Under the pieces are notes generated by a model, which was not told where the DNA came from, ran no database searches, and worked only from the letters and a program-made list of their open reading frames with translations. This document shows positions 60,643 to 64,000 of a stretch of DNA of 64,000 bases, piece by piece. Location: the NCBI RefSeq assembly GCF_000425785.1, contig NZ_KE384450.1, forward strand, positions 517,873 through 581,872, given 5' to 3'. Position 1 is the stretch's first letter. Every line of letters begins with the position of its first letter. Both the position numbers and the translations under genes were made by a program. The DNA comes from Pseudomonas taiwanensis DSM 21245 (GTDB lineage: Bacteria > Pseudomonadota > Gammaproteobacteria > Pseudomonadales > Pseudomonadaceae).

Positions 60643-61269
60643 GTGGCGCAACGTTCCAAAAGCAGCCATAACTGGCTGAGAGAGCATTTCAACGATCCTT
60701 TCGTCAAGCAGGCGCAAAAGGATGGCTACCGCTCGCGCGCGAGCTACAAGCTGCTTGAGATCCAGGAAAAGGACCGACTGATCCGTCCTGGCATGAGCGT
60801 GATCGACCTGGGCGCCGCCCCGGGAGGCTGGTCGCAGGTGACCAGTCGTCTGATTGGTGGGCAGGGTCGCTTGATCGCATCCGACATCCTGGAAATGGAC
60901 GCGATCCCCGACGTTACCTTCATTCAGGGCGATTTCACCCAGGATGAAGTCCTCGCCAGCATTCTGCAGGCAGTCGGCGATTCGCACGTGGACCTTGTGA
61001 TTTCCGACATGGCCCCCAATATGAGTGGTACGCCTGCGGTGGACATGCCGCGCGCCATGTTCCTGTGTGAGCTGGCCCTCGATCTGGCCACCCGCGTCCT
61101 CAAGCCGGGCGGCGATTTCCTGATCAAGATTTTCCAGGGCGAAGGTTTTGACGTGTACCTCAAGGACGTGCGCAGCAAGTTCGACAAGGTACAGATGCGC
61201 AAGCCGTCGTCCTCGCGGGATCGCTCGCGTGAGCAATACCTGCTGGCCAGGGGCTTCAAAGGGGTGTGA
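60643..61269 (+). CDS. rlmE: 23S rRNA 2'-O-ribose U2552 methyltransferase RlmE
   Basis: A 208-aa SAM-dependent enzyme (RrmJ/FtsJ) completing the 50S A-loop. SAM motif [17 protein letters not shown] near residue 49; the catalytic K-D-K-E set falls in [15 protein letters not shown] (K), [11 protein letters not shown] (D) and [13 protein letters not shown] (K, E). The start is GTG 60643 with GAGGT 6 bases upstream. It precedes ftsH with a 195-bp gap, the usual rlmE-ftsH pairing. Confidence 0.95.
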   Translation: MAQRSKSSHNWLREHFNDPFVKQAQKDGYRSRASYKLLEIQEKDRLIRPGMSVIDLGAAPGGWSQVTSRLIGGQGRLIASDILEMDAIPDVTFIQGDFTQDEVLASILQAVGDSHVDLVISDMAPNMSGTPAVDMPRAMFLCELALDLATRVLKPGGDFLIKIFQGEGFDVYLKDVRSKFDKVQMRKPSSSRDRSREQYLLARGFKGV

Positions 61270-61464
61270 AAAGGCGGGTTGGGGGGTGGTCGATAGTTAT
61301 TTCCAATCGCCCGCCCCCTCAGGATCGTCCGAACTTCGTGTAGTCTAGGTTTCACAAAGGGTTACAGACGGTGCCTGCGGATGCGTAGGTAATGTAGTAA
61401 GTTAGGGCGACGAATATCATGCGAGGCACGGCTGCGTCGTGCGCCGGCCTCAGAGGGTAGCGAA

Positions 61465-63378
<1,914 letters not shown>

Positions 63379-63386
63379 GGGCACTT

Positions 63387-64000
63387 ATGAGCTCACAGCA
63401 GTACCCGACCCGGTTGCCTTGCGGCAACCGGGTTCTTGATTTGTCCCGTACCCATGTCATGGGTATTCTCAATGTCACCCCCGACTCCTTCTCCGACGGC
63501 GGGCGCTTCAATCAGCGCGACGAAGCGCTTCGGCATGCCGAGGCGATGGTCGCTGCAGGCGCCACGCTGATCGACATCGGTGGCGAGTCGACCCGGCCTG
63601 GCGCGCGGGCAGTATCGGTTACTGAAGAGCTCGAGCGCGTGGCGCCGATGGTCGAGGCGATCAACAGTCGCCTGGATGTGGTGATTTCCGTGGATACGTC
63701 CACCCCGGCCGTGATCCGCGAGTCGGCGCGCCTGGGGGCCGGCCTGATCAACGACGTGCGCGCGCTGGAGCGCGACGGTGCACTGGATGCCGCTGCCGAT
63801 ACCGGCCTGCCGGTCTGCCTCATGCACATGCGTGGCGAGCCGGGCAATATGCAGGATGATCCACATTACGACGATGTGACCGCCGACGTTGCGCGCTATC
63901 TTGAACAGCGGATGGCGGCCTGCGCAGCGGCCGGTATCGACGCTGACCGAATCATTCTTGATCCTGGCTTCGGTTTCGCCAAGACCCTGGCGCATAACCT
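63387..64000 (+). CDS. folP: Dihydropteroate synthase, 5' part
   Basis: Partial gene cut by the end of the window; 204 codons are visible. Condenses dihydropterin pyrophosphate with p-aminobenzoate in folate synthesis; target of sulfonamides. It begins MSSQQYPTRLPCGNRVLDLS. The DHPS signatures are present: VMGILNVTPDSFSDGG, LIDIGGESTRPGA, INDVRALERDGAL and ILDPGFGFAKT near the cut. It starts 8 bp after ftsH, so the two are co-transcribed. Confidence 0.96.
   Translation, partial: MSSQQYPTRLPCGNRVLDLSRTHVMGILNVTPDSFSDGGRFNQRDEALRHAEAMVAAGATLIDIGGESTRPGARAVSVTEELERVAPMVEAINSRLDVVISVDTSTPAVIRESARLGAGLINDVRALERDGALDAAADTGLPVCLMHMRGEPGNMQDDPHYDDVTADVARYLEQRMAACAAAGIDADRIILDPGFGFAKTLAHN

Overview
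The window reads as chromosomal DNA of a Pseudomonas of the putida group. Supporting signs are high GC with strong third-position bias, the typical Pseudomonas REP element (TGTAGGAGCGGGTTTACCC), gene orders known from that group (lldP-lldD-dld with lldR, smpB beside ratA-rnfH, bamE and fur divergent, recN next to grpE-dnaK-dnaJ-dapB, then carAB-greA-yhbY-rlmE-ftsH-folP), and Pseudomonas-restricted small families (DUF3077, DUF6124, DUF2788). The species call is inference from content; no alignment was run.

Layout. 1-585: dispersed repeat plus a 23-bp tandem repeat ahead of amn. 0.6-20 kb: mostly single housekeeping genes: amn, rluE, two Lrp/AsnC regulators, fieF, hrpB, a YciC-like membrane protein, DUF2076, a NYN nuclease, an EamA exporter, an RhlE-type helicase, a flavoprotein, a histone-deacetylase-like hydrolase, a histidine phosphatase, a GNAT enzyme, tesB-HAD, and an alcohol dehydrogenase. 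20.3-24.1 kb: a GntR/FadR regulator divergent from an MFS sugar-acid transporter and glucarate dehydratase, with two matching operator-like palindromes between them. 24.5-26.7 kb: a GabP-type permease, then DUF3077 and DUF6124 genes.

27.0-36.95 kb is the accessory part: an island that appears to have entered at the 3' end of the tmRNA gene ssrA. An imperfect copy of the tmRNA end lies at 27031-27056, the intact gene at 36950-37341, and a truncated tyrosine integrase sits beside ssrA. The island carries a MazG-like pyrophosphohydrolase plus a DUF2075 helicase with a nuclease-like N-terminus, an AT-rich polytopic membrane protein, and a set apparently controlled by a WYL-domain (BrxR/CapW-like) repressor. 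The repressor set comprises a 39-residue membrane peptide, a 558-aa protein (PH-like, TerB-like, glycine-rich membrane segment, coiled coil), a 496-aa protein with a YdjM-like His/Asp pattern, and a divergent 85-aa membrane/coiled-coil protein. Two near-identical operators, each overlapping a promoter with the same geometry, link the two arms. This is the best candidate for an undescribed, probably anti-phage, system.

37.4-64 kb returns to the core: a small periplasmic protein, a REP-rich spacer, the lactate utilisation operon with its LldR operator, smpB, ratA-rnfH, bamE/fur, recN with a LexA-like box, grpE and dnaK each behind a sigma-32-type promoter, dnaJ, dapB, carA behind a terminator-like attenuator, carB, greA, a DUF4149 gene without a normal start codon, yhbY, rlmE, ftsH and the 5' part of folP, which runs off the end of the window.

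Functional links: SmpB and tmRNA (trans-translation) flank the lactate operon; GrpE-DnaK-DnaJ are the Hsp70 machine; YhbY, RlmE, RluE and RhlE point to ribosome maturation; CarAB feeds arginine and pyrimidine synthesis.
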